From contig KN884578.1 in NCBI GenBank assembly GCA_000934455.1, forward strand, positions 1 through 43,175: a DNA stretch of 43,175 nt. Direction: 5' to 3'. The translations under genes were made by a program, and so were the position numbers. Of this stretch, positions 30,297 to 40,798 are shown one piece after another (within the stretch, counting starts at the first letter, position 1; each line of letters begins with the position of its first letter). The stretch comes from Apostichopus parvimensis (taxonomy: Eukaryota > Echinodermata > Holothuroidea > Aspidochirotida > Stichopodidae). Under the pieces are notes generated by a model that was given only the letters and a program-made list of their open reading frames with translations, searched no databases and was not told where the DNA came from.

Positions 30297-30936
30297 NNNN
30301 NNNNNNNNNNNNNNNNNNNNNNNNNNNNNNNNNNNNNNNNNNNNNNNNNNNNNNNNNNNNNNNNNNNNNNNNNNNNNNNNNNNNNNNNNNNNNNNNNNNN
30401 NNNNNNNNNNNNNNNNNNNNNNNNNNNNNNNNNNNNNNNNNNNNNNNNNNNNNNNNNNNNNNNNNNNNNNNNNNNNNNNNNNNNNNNNNNNNNNNNNNNN
30501 NNNNNNNNNNNNNNNNNNNNNNNNNNNNNNNNNNNNNNNNNNNNNNNNNNNNNNNNNNNNNNNNNNNNNNNNNNNNNNNNNNNNNNNNNNNNNNNNNNNN
30601 NNNNNNNNNNNNNNNNNNNNNNNNNNNNNNNNNNNNNNNNNNNNNNNNNNNNNNNNNNNNNNNNNNNNNNNNNNNNNNNNNNNNNNNNNNNNNNNNNNNN
30701 NNNNNNNNNNNNNNNNNNNNNNNNNNNNNNNNNNNNNNNNNNNNNNNNNNNNNNNNNNNNNNNNNNNNNNNNNNNNNNNNNNNNNNNNNNNNNNNNNNNN
30801 NNNNNNNNNNNNNNNNNNNNNNNNNNNNNNNNNNNNNNNNNNNNNNNNNNNNNNNNNNNNNNNNNNNNNNNNNNNNNNNNNNNNNNNNNNNNNNNNNNNN
30901 NNNNNNNNNNNNNNNNNNNNNNNNNNNNNNNNNNNN
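30297..30936. other. Assembly gap (640 N)
   Basis: An uninterrupted run of N. Its length may be an estimate. Confidence 1.
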
Positions 30937-31990
30937 GATATAATAGCATGCGAAAGTGTCTGGGAAGACGAAATGATTAGAAAATAATAATAATACTTTT
31001 GTAAAACTATAACGTTCATTTTTCAAACTCAAGGTGTTGACGTCAAACTACTTTCATCAATTCAGTGGGTTGGAAAAGGTTTTCAGGGACCACTGTTCAA
31101 GAGACCTGGTGTGTTTCCCTTTAACTTTATCCATACTGCACTTGACAGTTGACACAAAAATCAAAAAGGCCTAAGTGTAAAATACTAAAAGAGGATATAA
31201 CACAGGTTGATACGTCGAATCGCGTTTGCCGCGCAACTTCTTCCCTCTACGATTCCCCACCGATTTTGTGCTTTAACCGCACATGAAATCAGGGGCTTTA
31301 CTCGTTTGTGCAGATTTCGCTCACAGAAACGGCAGCATGTTCGTGAATAAACGGGTCACTATATTGCCATAGCATTGAAAGCCAGGGCCTGTGAGAAGTA
31401 ACATGTCGGTTTAGTAAATTACTAGCTTACTTTGCAATATAGTTTTCTGTTCCGCTTCTGCCCCACCACCTACACGTGAAAGCGATTCCTGGTCATATTA
31501 CGTATAATTATAATCACCCAAGAGATTAAATTTTCCCATATCATATTCAGATTCAATAAAAAGAAAATCAAAAACCAGTTCTAAGTTGTATCATTGTTAT
31601 TGTGTATGCATTCCCGACACTGAAAAAGCTAGTTTCGATTTAATTAATTTCCTATCACTACGAACTCAGACTATTGTGCATTAAATTTACGTAACAACGA
31701 CGAAGCAGGTCAGATGCCCTGTTTACGGCACATGCATAAAAAACATTTGAAAGCAGTGGGCAATAAATTTGTAGTCAACTATAGAGAGAGAGAAAAAACA
31801 GTTGTTAATGAAATAACACAAGGACTATAGACCTACATATGCATGTCAGTTGACTCTCATGCATTAATCAGAACATGAATGGTAGTTGTCAAGAATTTGC
31901 TCAAGTAAACTGTCAGAGCAAACCCTTGGGGCCCTTGGACATAAGAGGCCCTGATCCCCCAACTATTACACGGTTACTGATGTGAACAGA

Positions 31991-32036
31991 GACTTGTTCA
32001 TAGAAATTGATCTACTTCAATTTCTATGGACTTGTT
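31991..32036. mobile_element. 30-bp inverted repeat flanked by perfect 8-bp direct repeats
   Basis: GACTTGTT (31991-31998) and GACTTGTT (32029-32036) directly abut a 12-bp perfect inverted repeat, CATAGAAATTGA and TCAATTTCTATG, with a 6-base loop. The form is a target-site duplication around two terminal repeats with nearly nothing between, as in an extreme internal deletion of a hAT-like element or an excision/repair footprint. The origin is inference. Confidence 0.6.
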
Positions 32037-32434
32037 ACATGCTGAAATAAGTCGATTACGCAATACCTCAGTCCTCGTCGTCTGATAAAACAACTTGCAC
32101 GACGCATACACCTAACCGAGTATTGTTTTGAGTTGACTAAACATATTTTTGGGCGACTTCACACTTTCGATCGATCTTGATAAGGGTAGTCTAAAGTCTT
32201 GGAGACTTCTTATTCGTTTGCTGGTTATGTTGCCTAAGTGAAAGAAAGTAAAGATTAACCATGAGTGTTTTAAATTAAGACATATTTTCAAGTCAAACTT
32301 ACATGATGTCTTTTCATCGTGAAACTAGGCCCTGTAATAAATACAGCATGATATTACTGTGCTAGGCTAGGTATTGTGCTCGACAAGTTATTGCATTTGA
32401 GTTTTGACGAAGCTGCATTGCGGAAATCATCATC

Positions 32435-32473
32435 ATGTTTGTACGAGAAGCTTTCAAGAAACTGTCAGAATGA
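32435..32473 (+). promoter_or_regulatory. Upstream ORF overlapping the PNPLA4-like start (ATGA overlap)
   Basis: A 12-codon ORF (MFVREAFKKLSE) plus stop ends in TGA at 32471-32473, overlapping the main ATG at 32470-32472 as ATGA in another frame. Both ATGs have A at -3. This arrangement suits leaky scanning or termination-reinitiation, if the leader is as inferred. Confidence 0.4.
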
Positions 32474-32703
32474 ATTTGTTGTTGAAAAACCTTTGCAGGA
32501 AAGCATTGACTCAGACTAGTCGAAGTGTGACAACAATAACTGGGCAGCAAAATAAGTGGATTGATCTCTGTTTAGGAAAATACTGTACCAGAAAAAGAAG
32601 TAGAATTGTAGTACTCAACGCTAGCTATGGTTTTCCTATCAACTTAAAAGTTAGGCTTTTATATGAGGGTACTAACAGAAGAGAATCTGGCTTATTACAG
32701 AAG
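32470..32703 (+). CDS. PNPLA4: PNPLA4-like coding exon 1 (N-terminal extension)
   Basis: It holds 78 codons, starting MNLLLKNLCRKALTQTSRSV. There are no acidic residues in roughly the first 30, with several Lys/Arg and Ser/Thr, as in mitochondrial presequences. The rest is basic and of no known family. The ATG at 32470 is the first in this frame after the upstream ORF. The donor is AAG|GTGGGT. This exon is supported by frame and splice phase only, not by homology. Confidence 0.6.
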
Positions 32704-35332
32704 GTGGGTGTCTTATAATACGTATCTCAAATCATTTATCTCCCTTTTTTATGGACACTGTTGCTGGATTTTTGTTCAAGGCAATTATGTTTTGTTAGTG
32801 TGAACTGTGTGACTACATGTTATTTACCTTTCAACAAATTTATACATGATATTTCATTTTTCAGTATGCACATGTTGTATGATACATTATACAGTGTGTC
32901 TAAGCACAGCAAGCCACACATTATTTATGTGAAGTGTCTCTATAAGTATGAGAACTAATGATATTAGCGTATTTTAATAAGCAACTTGTGCCTTGTGAAT
33001 TACTTTGAACTAAATTTGTTGTTAATTTTGTGCATTTATGTCTCAAAGGTTGATTAAAACCTATAGAAATGTTTTACTTTTCATCAGCATATAAAGAACT
33101 AGGTCAGATAAAGTATCTAGCGTTTTCTACTTTGCAGTTTACAATAGAGAGGAGGTTGGGGATAGAGAGGTTGGGGTGTGGTAAATTCTTATTGTCATTA
33201 ACATGTAACAAAAGCAAATTTCCAACTATTTTCACATATTTCATTGAGAAGGCATACTTTTTGTACTACAAGTAAATTGAGTTAATGTAGTAAGAAAAAG
33301 AATTTGGCTTTTCAGAAATGAAGTTGAATGACTTGCTTTAGGGAATGTTTGCTTGAGAAACTTATGTTTTTGTAAATTTACATTCAATTTTGGAAGTATA
33401 AACTACTGCCTAGACATAATTTGACATCTTATACCAATATAAAAACTAGATTATTCAACTCTTTATCTTTCACTAGACAAACAATGACGAACATTTACCT
33501 GGCCACAGAGAGGACTTTGGTGTGTCATCATCATCTGATTCTGCTGCGCTTCATCCCTCCTCATCAGAAAGAGAGGTTGTTAAAAGAGGGAAACATGTTT
33601 GTATGGCAGATCATAACCCAATGGTCTTGAACGACACATACGACCACTGTCTGCGATGCCAAGGAACATTTGAAAAACTTACAGAGGTCTCAGAAATAAA
33701 CATGACATTGGCAGGTTGCGGCTTTTTAGGCACATATTATCTAGGCGTATATGAGGTATTAAAGAGAAATGGTGGCAGCATTTTCAATAAGATAAGGAGA
33801 TGGGGTGGAGCTAGTGCTGGTGCAATATCTGCGGCCCTCATAACCTGCTACCCAGATAATCCATGGGTAAGTTATTAAGATCATGAAAATAAATGTTTAC
33901 AATGCTTTAAGATTAAATGTATACTTATTTTTTATTCCATTAAATTATGGCCAAAATCATATGGACAATAATTAATCTGTTGATTATTTTCCCTATTTGG
34001 TCGTGCATTATTGATCTGTGTGATAGAGATAATTGACATGAACAACTTCACCAAACAGTTAAGAAACATCTTATTCCATTGAGAGGTAATAAAGATTTAA
34101 TGTTCCTTAAATACACACAAGGTTGGAGACTTGATCAAGTCTAAAGACTTGGTCAAGTTTAATTTATCATCATTGAGCAACGTTTTTGTATTCTTTATTC
34201 ATTAAATTTTTATATATTCTAGCTGTTAATGGAGATGGAGTTTGAAATTCTGAATTTAATATTGAAGCCTTTTGCAGGACCTAATGATGACGTTAGTTTC
34301 AGTATCAACACTGTTTAAGATTCTACCTTAAAAATATGAAAAGGAAAACAAAGAGAAATTAAAAGGTTCCAGATCTTAGTGGCAGTGCAACATCAAAGAT
34401 TACAAAATGACCTCTCTGAGAAACGGCTTTAAGCTAGGATATCTCTCAAACAGAGAGGGCCTTTTCTTAGCTGTTTGGGAGATATTTTTTTCATAAAGAT
34501 CTGTCATATAAGCATAATTGATGTTTGGGTTTTTTTTTCCCCCAGGCTTTAACCACAAAATTTATTTCATTAATTATTTCACTAACTGTCAACTACTATT
34601 TATTATATATCCTCAGATTGGAATGACAGTGGCTCAAAGTATGATTGAAGGTACTAGAAAGAAACTTTTGGGTGTATTTAGTCCTAGCTTCAAACTCTCT
34701 GAGATTCTACACGATCAACTCGAAGAGCATTTACCGAAAAATGCACACGAACTAGCGAATGGTAATCTTTACATTTCCGTAACAAACTGCACCAGTTTCA
34801 AGAATGAAATAATCACAGAGTTTGCCAGTAGAGAAGAATTGATTGAGGTGAGTATACTAGTTTAGATGTGAACATAGCTACATACTCTGTGTCAAGTGTT
34901 ATCAATAGGGTCAACATTGTGATGCGCCTTGAGCACCGTTATCTATGGATATGCCATCGCTTTATAAATCTTATCATTAATTAATTAATAATGTTAAATT
35001 GAGTCAATGTTGCAAAACAGAAGTTGTGTACTGTAGGTGTGGTTCTTTCATAACCAGTTAGTTTGGCATTGATAAAGAACTTGGTAGAGAATGTGAGTTA
35101 CATCGGACTGTTCCATTCCTGAAAGGTAAATGTTAATTAGCAGACATAGCTTAAGTTCAAACTGATTGTAAAGTTCAAACAAACCTGCCTTTACCATTGT
35201 TTCTTTTGATCAACTTTGTCTATCAATGAATATTGAAGACTTTTCTATCACATTTTCTCCGTATAGGCAATTTTATGCAGTTGTCATATTCCACTTTACA
35301 GTGGATTCACTCCTCCTGAATATAAAGGAAAG
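32470..35332 (+). CDS. PNPLA4: PNPLA4-like patatin phospholipase, exons 1-4 (3' end beyond window)
   Basis: Coding exons are 32470-32703, 33477-33866, 34617-34847 and 35267-35332, all phase 0 at both joins (307 residues so far). The patatin domain starts at about residue 152: oxyanion motif GCGFLG (158-163), nucleophile GASAG (Ser191), then KNAHELANGNLYISVTN, FASREELIE, and CSCHIPLYSGFTPPEYKGK. The AHELA, SREEL and EYKGK motifs are closest to PNPLA4 (TAG lipase/retinyl ester acyltransferase-type activity); PNPLA2/3 are alternatives. The exon with the catalytic Asp (DGG, after EYKG) is not found before 43175. The 150-residue N-terminal extension, unlike human PNPLA4, has a basic, presequence-like start and an HxC...CxxC cluster (118-139). 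PUDP next door supports the PNPLA4 call. Confidence 0.85.
33477..33866 (+). CDS. PNPLA4: PNPLA4-like coding exon 2 (Cys/His cluster and nucleophile)
   Basis: It holds 130 codons after TTTCACTAG. A Ser-rich linker (about 94-109) is followed by KHVCMADHN (His118, Cys120) and DHCLRCQG (Cys136, Cys139), a possible metal site. The patatin fold then begins: INMTLAGCGFLGTYYLGVYE and RRWGGASAGAISAAL with Ser191. It ends PDNPW before GTAAGT. Confidence 0.88.
34617..34847 (+). CDS. PNPLA4: PNPLA4-like coding exon 3
   Basis: It holds 77 codons after CCTCAG. It encodes IGMTVAQSMIEGTRKKLLGV, FSPSFKLSEILHDQLEEHLP and KNAHELANGNLYISVTN, the middle of the patatin domain. It ends FASREELIE before GTGAGT. Confidence 0.9.
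34915..34995 (+). repeat. Dispersed repeat 3' tail (CGCTTTATAAAT type)
   Basis: GATGCGCCTTGAGCACC, then GGATATGCCATCGCTTTATA, then an ATTAATTAAT tail. The GCGCCTTGAGC...GCGCTATATAAAT-(ATT)n layout is common to LINE/SINE 3' ends in marine animals. The family was not verified. Confidence 0.5.
35267..35332 (+). CDS. PNPLA4: PNPLA4-like coding exon 4
   Basis: It holds 22 codons after CCGTATAG: AILCSCHIPLYSGFTPPEYK plus GK, ending before GTGAGT. In PNPLA4 the next residues would be the (W/Y)VDGG loop with the catalytic Asp, expected at the start of the following exon. Confidence 0.88.
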
Positions 35333-35756
35333 GTGAGTTTAGATAACATCAAACCGGATATTTATCATTTGCTGTTTACGTTAATGTTTGTTGTGAAAGC
35401 TTTCATTGGAGGTACGAAACCATTCAAATTACTATCAGAGAGAATGATAAATATTAAATCTCTCAGTGATATCAAGTGCTGTTTATAGTAGCTACTATGG
35501 AATGCTTTGTAAAATGCAGTTTGAGAATGAGTGACCACCATGAGTTGATATTCTAGCATATTAATAGTCAATACTGATGACTATTATAAGTTACATGTCA
35601 TGTCCAAAACTTAAAAATTACAGTATCCAATTAAGTGACTATAAAGTGACAACAATAAATGCTAAGTTAAGAACATCTTTATCAAATTATATGAGGTGAA
35701 ACCTTTGGCAGACAAACTAAGATTTTGAAGGACTGAGGGATATTTCGGTTGCTTAA

Positions 35757-36123
35757 AGGGTGTGAAGACTCGCGCAAAAAGAAACGTCTCATGCCGGTAA
35801 TCTGACCTAGTTTCGAATGAGGTGTAACAGAAGTGTTAGACACCACCATCGATCCCAGAAAATACACACACAGCTTGCTACCGTCGGTAATTAGACACTA
35901 GTGTACAGTCAGTACAGTGTACATACAGCTGCGGTCAATACCCACAGCACAGTGAATAAAGGATACAGCAATGGACATCTCAGGACCAGCTAAAAGTAAT
36001 AAGGTATCACGTTTCATTACTGTCTGCATTTTGTAGCGACACAAACAAAACGTCACTTGCAAGCAACAGAAAGTTAACTTTTTCAGATGGCCGCACGAGG
36101 TTTGGGGCGAGTCTTCAATGCCT
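35757..36123. mobile_element. TTAA-flanked MITE (367 bp), AGGGTGTGAAGACTCG ends
   Basis: TTAA lies directly outside both ends (35753-35756 and 36124-36127). The left end reads AGGGTGTGAAGACTCGCGC and the inverted right end AGGCATTGAAGACTCGCCCC, so GAAGACTCG is shared within terminal repeats of about 25 bp. There is no transposase. TTAA targets are the hallmark of piggyBac-type transposition; this assignment is inference. Confidence 0.75.
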
Positions 36124-36665
36124 TTAATGTAACTGCTGGAAGTTTTCTGCATCTTTAGGTCAAAAACACATTCTGATTGCATTTTGAGCAAGATAAACTA
36201 ATCTGAGCAGATTTGTAGGTGCATCTGACAACAGCCCTGTGAATGATGTCATTACAGCGTTTCGGCTGCAAATGTTTTTATTTTTCTGAATAATATTTAA
36301 CCTGCTTATGAATAGAACTGAGGAAAATAATAATAATAATAAAAATAATAATAATTTTTAAAAAAATCCAAGAAATAAATAATAATATTTCTACATAACA
36401 GCTGCAATTTTGATTTCTAAATACAGAAAACATGGACAGATATGGGAGAAATTCCAACAGTATTAAAAAAATAAATCAATAGAAACATTTTAATAGGAAA
36501 GTAAAGCTGTTAAAGAACATCTGTCATAATGACATGACAGACCAATGAATGTGAAAGAATGGAGGGTTTAACGAGTCAATATACGTTACATTCAATCAAC
36601 CGTATGTCGAGTTAGGAACAAACTATTGACATGAGGTTATCAAAGAACAGTGCAGCAATATTTAA

Positions 36666-36908
36666 AGGTATGCTGTATTGGCCCCAAATATGCTAGATAT
36701 TCAAATATGATCACCTTTGGTCAAAATTCTTGAACTGTTTTTATTACAACCTTTGAGGAAATTTTCCTCACTGGGACATTCAGTAATCTTGTGTGTTCCT
36801 TGAAAATGTCTGAGAACAATTTGGAGAGTAAAGACCTCCAGGAAAGTACTTTCTGACAACTTCTAGCAATTAAAGCATGCTATAATTTGGGGCCTATACT
36901 GACTACCT
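36666..36908. mobile_element. TTAA-flanked MITE (243 bp), AGGTA...GGCCCCAAAT ends
   Basis: TTAA lies at 36662-36665 and 36909-36912. The left end reads AGGTATGCTGTATTGGCCCC and the inverted right end AGGTAGTCAGTATAGGCCCC; both continue with AAAT. Terminal repeats are about 33 bp with a few mismatches. There is no coding capacity. It is a different family from the neighbouring TTAA element. Confidence 0.78.
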
Positions 36909-37140
36909 TTAAGGGTCTACATTGCCTTTCCACAGGAATAATTGAGGAATTCTATAACATTTCCCCTTTTATACATGTACAATACAACACTCCTAACTCC
37001 ATAAAAACAGAGTGCTTTCAAACAAAACAATAATAAAAAAACAAAAAACTCTTGGAAATCTGGGAATTATTCAAGCTGGATCACAATGTCGCCCTCTATT
37101 CTTGTTTCCCTTATTCTGGATTATGCAGTGTTTTAATGTA

Positions 37141-37205
37141 GTCAGGGCCTCGGGGGAGATAAGCTTTTCGCTAACAGAGTTTACCCTTTAACGTTAAATA
37201 AATAC
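37141..37205 (+). repeat. Dispersed repeat tail, copy A
   Basis: GGGCCTCGGGGGAGATAAGC, then CTAACAGAGTTTACCCTTTA, then TTAAATAAATA. It resembles copy B at 37919-38010 and looks like the 3' end of a retroelement with its own AATAAA-like tail. Confidence 0.5.
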
Positions 37206-37918
37206 ATATCACCAGTTTTATCACTGATGCTTACAGACTTGGCTTCCCTAGATAGCACTGTTAAGAATGGTTATTGGTTTTGCATAATGAAAGGAGGTTG
37301 TAATGTAGTGTGACCGTTTTGATTTCCGTTTTTTTTTGGGGGGGGGGCGGGGAATGGATTGTTATTTAAGAAAAGTGGAAATATATACATTAAAATCACT
37401 TGGGATTCATTTCTTGTACAGTAGGATATCTCCCTAGAGGGGTTGAGTGTTATCAGGTTGTTTTCAAACATGAATGCCACTAGCTATTTTCATCATCGTC
37501 AGCTCGTGTCTGAATGGACGAGGAAAAGGCAAACCAAACTATGTTCGAAGTTTGGTTAGTTGGAATTCTGATCACATGGGAAGAAAAATGTGATGAGTAG
37601 TGTTGAAAAAAAGAATGTATTATGTAGGTAATTATTAGCACAGTAAACTTTAATTCTGCATTTGGGCTATTATATGTGATTCACTGTGCAAACACTCTGA
37701 GCAGTGAATTTAACAATTAACCTAGCTTGATCGAACTGAGCAGTCATTCATTGCATCACTGGCAGTGAATCAGATCACCAGAGAATTCCAAGTTTATCGA
37801 CACAACAAAATACCAAACTTGCCTTACTTATTTACATAAGTTAGTTGACAGTTTATGCAAATGAGGCCTACTTAATATGTTATTATCATAGAGAGGTCAT
37901 ATTATTATATGTCTTATT

Positions 37919-38010
37919 AGAGGGCCTTGTGGAAGATTAGCTATTGCTAAACGAGCTACCCTCTTAAAATAAAGTTTAATTAAAAAATAAATAAAATAAA
38001 ATAAATTAAA
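37919..38010 (+). repeat. Dispersed repeat tail, copy B with A-rich end
   Basis: GAGGGCCTTGTGGAAGATTA, then GCTATTGCTAAACGAGCTAC, then CCTCTTAAAATAAAG, followed by an (ATAAA)n tract. It has the same orientation and layout as copy A. It is probably a LINE/SINE 3' end. Confidence 0.55.
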
Positions 38011-40417
38011 TGGCCAAAGCTGATAAAAACCAGGGAAAAGTACAACTTCTGAGACTCCTTACCACCTTTTACATTAAAAAAAAAAAAGCAAGTTTCAGTA
38101 TTTACATTTTGTGGCTAAAAATACAGTTTCATTGTTATCAACACTGGCAGCTGCTTTGATCACTCAACGGATGATGTCACAAGCTGACATGTCCAACATA
38201 TACAGCCTGAAAAATGTTGCTTTCACTTTCCTTTTCAATCTTCAGGAATTTAGTAATAAGATAAACGTTTGGCCAAAAATATTTTCTGAGAAGACTGCCA
38301 AAAGAATCGGTAGTAAACAGCCTGTGGCTGTGATGTGTTGTCCAAAAGTGGGATTTAATCATCCACTACGGTACCTTTTTTTAATAATTTTTTTGGGTCA
38401 ACTAAATTGCTTAGCTTCTGCAGCTCGACAATTATCCGTACAAAATATTCCCAATTCATATTTGATGAAGTGTTGAGTTTCAAAAAGTTGTTCAGGATGT
38501 TAAGACGGTCAATAAATGAAGAAGTGGTGCCCTGGAAAAAGTTGTAAACCAGTTTGTTATTACCTACCTTCTACAACACCAAGAATAGCAAAGGCATATA
38601 AGGTTCCCCTTTTGGTGGCCTCACAGGGTCAGAGAGAGTTTACTAGCCAGCCTGGGGTAGACTTGAAGTACATGAGAGAAACAGAGCGCTGATAGGTTCT
38701 TGAACCATTGTATGAGTGTCACATGTACTTCCAATCAATAGTAATACACTGTGTTGACAGTGCTAGTATAGATGTGTTATACTATAGATGGTTCTATACC
38801 ATGTTTTGTTAGCATGTACAGTAATGGAATGAACGTATTCATTTCGGTAAACTTTCATCCAGTAGGTAAACTGATAATATATCGCAACCGTAATGAAAAT
38901 GGTTCTATTCTTAACCAAGAAGTTGGTCTGGACTGAGGTGTATCATAAGCCTGAAGCATGAAGTTAGTGTGCTGGATCATACCTCACCCCCTCCCCCCAC
39001 CCCTACCCCACATTCACCTTCACCTGTGAATAGGAACATTTGCTTTGGAAGCACTGTGTCCTATGTAAAACTGTTTACAAATTATAATTCAAGTCAGTCA
39101 AAGAATACTAATGGAAAACTTGAAACTTAATAACAACAAACAGAAACAGAAAAACTGTTTTCATTGACAAGTGCAAAGCAAATGGTGGGCTGTAGGCATG
39201 TAAATGTTACTTTTGTAGGGCAAGCCTACAGCTGCTTACTTCCAGAATCACACCCATGAATAAATACCTAACTTGTTAAGTAACAAACTTCACACATGGA
39301 TAATGTACATAGCTTATGGGATGACAATGCATTCAATTGGTACAGGTAACTTCTAACTTGTTGATGTTGACCAAAAGGGGTAATGTGTACTCAGAAAGAC
39401 TCAAGTTTTCAAATGTTTTGGGAACGTCTCTGTTGGGGGGCTTTTACATTCTGAATTGCCTCTGTGAGCCCTTAGAACATCATATCAGACTCCACTGGAT
39501 ATTAAACCTGTCACATAAAGTATAGAGACCAAGTAGAGTGTGTCATTTAGTGAATGGTGACAACTTGCTGCAATAAACAATATGGTTACAAAACAGCTGA
39601 TGCATTAAGTTGAGGAGGGGGGGTGGGGTTGATTTAATAGAGGTTAAATCTGTCAATGGATGTGACTTATAACCAGTGTTATGCAAAGAACTCTTGAAGG
39701 CAAAATGTGTTGTCAGTAATTTAATTGTTGTATGGTCAGCTCAACCTTTGTTCTTTGTACCTAATATTCTATATGTTTGCGTTGCGTTTTGTCCACTTTG
39801 TATAACATTAGCTACATGCAATCCTACATGTACTCACCATGGCTGCCTTTTCAACCCAAACTCAAAACTAAACGTAGTTATAAGCACAAATAACCTTGTG
39901 TGTAGAAGTCTGCATAGAACTGATTTCTAAGCTAAAAATGCCTCGGGACATTTGAAGGTTGTGAATATGGATGAGTATTGTCTGTCATTCAATCATTAAC
40001 TAGTATGACATGCAGTTGTTAAAAGAGTTTTTACCTATTCAGCATTACCCCATTATGCTATAATAATGATCAAGAGTACAGACTCTATTTTGGCAAATGA
40101 CAACACAAAACCAGATCTCTGTAGGCTGTTAGTTGAGTTAGTTAAGGATACTATGTATAGTTTGGGTATGAAAATGTTTATTGCAAATTGATTGATCACC
40201 ATTGATAAACTTATTTCTTCTGTAATTCTTTCTGGAATACAACTAATGTAATATGAAAACAGTTACATGTATTCCCAAAACTTGTTTTTACCCACCTGAT
40301 AAACTGTTCATCAACTGCAAAACAAAAAGAAATTTTTATAGTAGGACTGCTTTTATTTCTTTTACCCTTGTGAAAATCTTTGAAGTGAATCATAGTCAAG
40401 GGGGAGGGGGGGGCAGG

Positions 40418-40798
40418 CAGTGGCGGAGCGTCCATACAGTCAGGGGGGCGGATGCCCCCCCTGACGGACTCAAATGGACTGCTGGCGCCCTTTTCAACTC
40501 TTTACCACTTTTTACTTATTCACGGTTATTGGCATTTTTATTGCGCTCTCATCTACCTATTGACATTTGTCTCATTTTGTTGGTGTAATTTGGCGATAAC
40601 ACCTATTTATTCTTCGTTTATCTGCAAATTTGCCAGGCCCGGAAAGGGTAATTTCCGGCGATCTAGGGAGTATCTTTACTCAAAAAAATTCTGTACGCTA
40701 CGGGCCAACCAATGGTGGTGCTCCGCTTAGATAGTGTCCAAAGCGCCCCTACAGATCATTCTCGCCCCTCCTGACCAATACCCCTAGCTCCGCCACTG
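40418..40798. mobile_element. hAT-type MITE (381 bp) with perfect 8-bp target duplication
   Basis: Left end CAGTGGCGGAGC (40418-40429) and right end GCTCCGCCACTG (40787-40798) are a perfect 12-bp inverted repeat. Both sides carry the 8-bp duplication GGGGCAGG (40410-40417 and 40799-40806). CAGTGGCG-type ends with 8-bp duplications are diagnostic of hAT elements. The ORFs across it (up to about 92 codons) show no transposase motif. It is more GC-rich than the surrounding intron. Confidence 0.92.

Larger units (their letters stand above)
29198..32469. promoter_or_regulatory. Divergent region between PUDP and the PNPLA4-like gene
   Basis: About 3.3 kb lies between opposing start codons, and both promoters and 5' leaders must lie here. 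It includes the 640-bp assembly gap (30297-30936), a CpG-richer stretch near 31200-31350 and a small inverted repeat with direct-repeat flanks (31991-32036). I could not fix any transcription start or leader exon. ORFs crossing the gap are artefacts. Confidence 0.4.
32704..35266 (+). other. PNPLA4-like introns 1-3
   Basis: Introns are 32704-33476, 33867-34616 and 34848-35266, all GT-AG and phase 0. The third contains a dispersed-repeat tail (about 34915-34995). Nothing gene-like was found. Confidence 0.8.

Noticed and set aside
30122..31032. Several 235-277 codon ORFs on both strands
   Set aside because: They cross the 640-base run of N and have no stop codons only because the sequence is unknown.
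35898..36191. 97-codon minus-strand ORF
   Set aside because: Lies across the TTAA-flanked MITE at 35757-36123 and shows no transposase-like motif.
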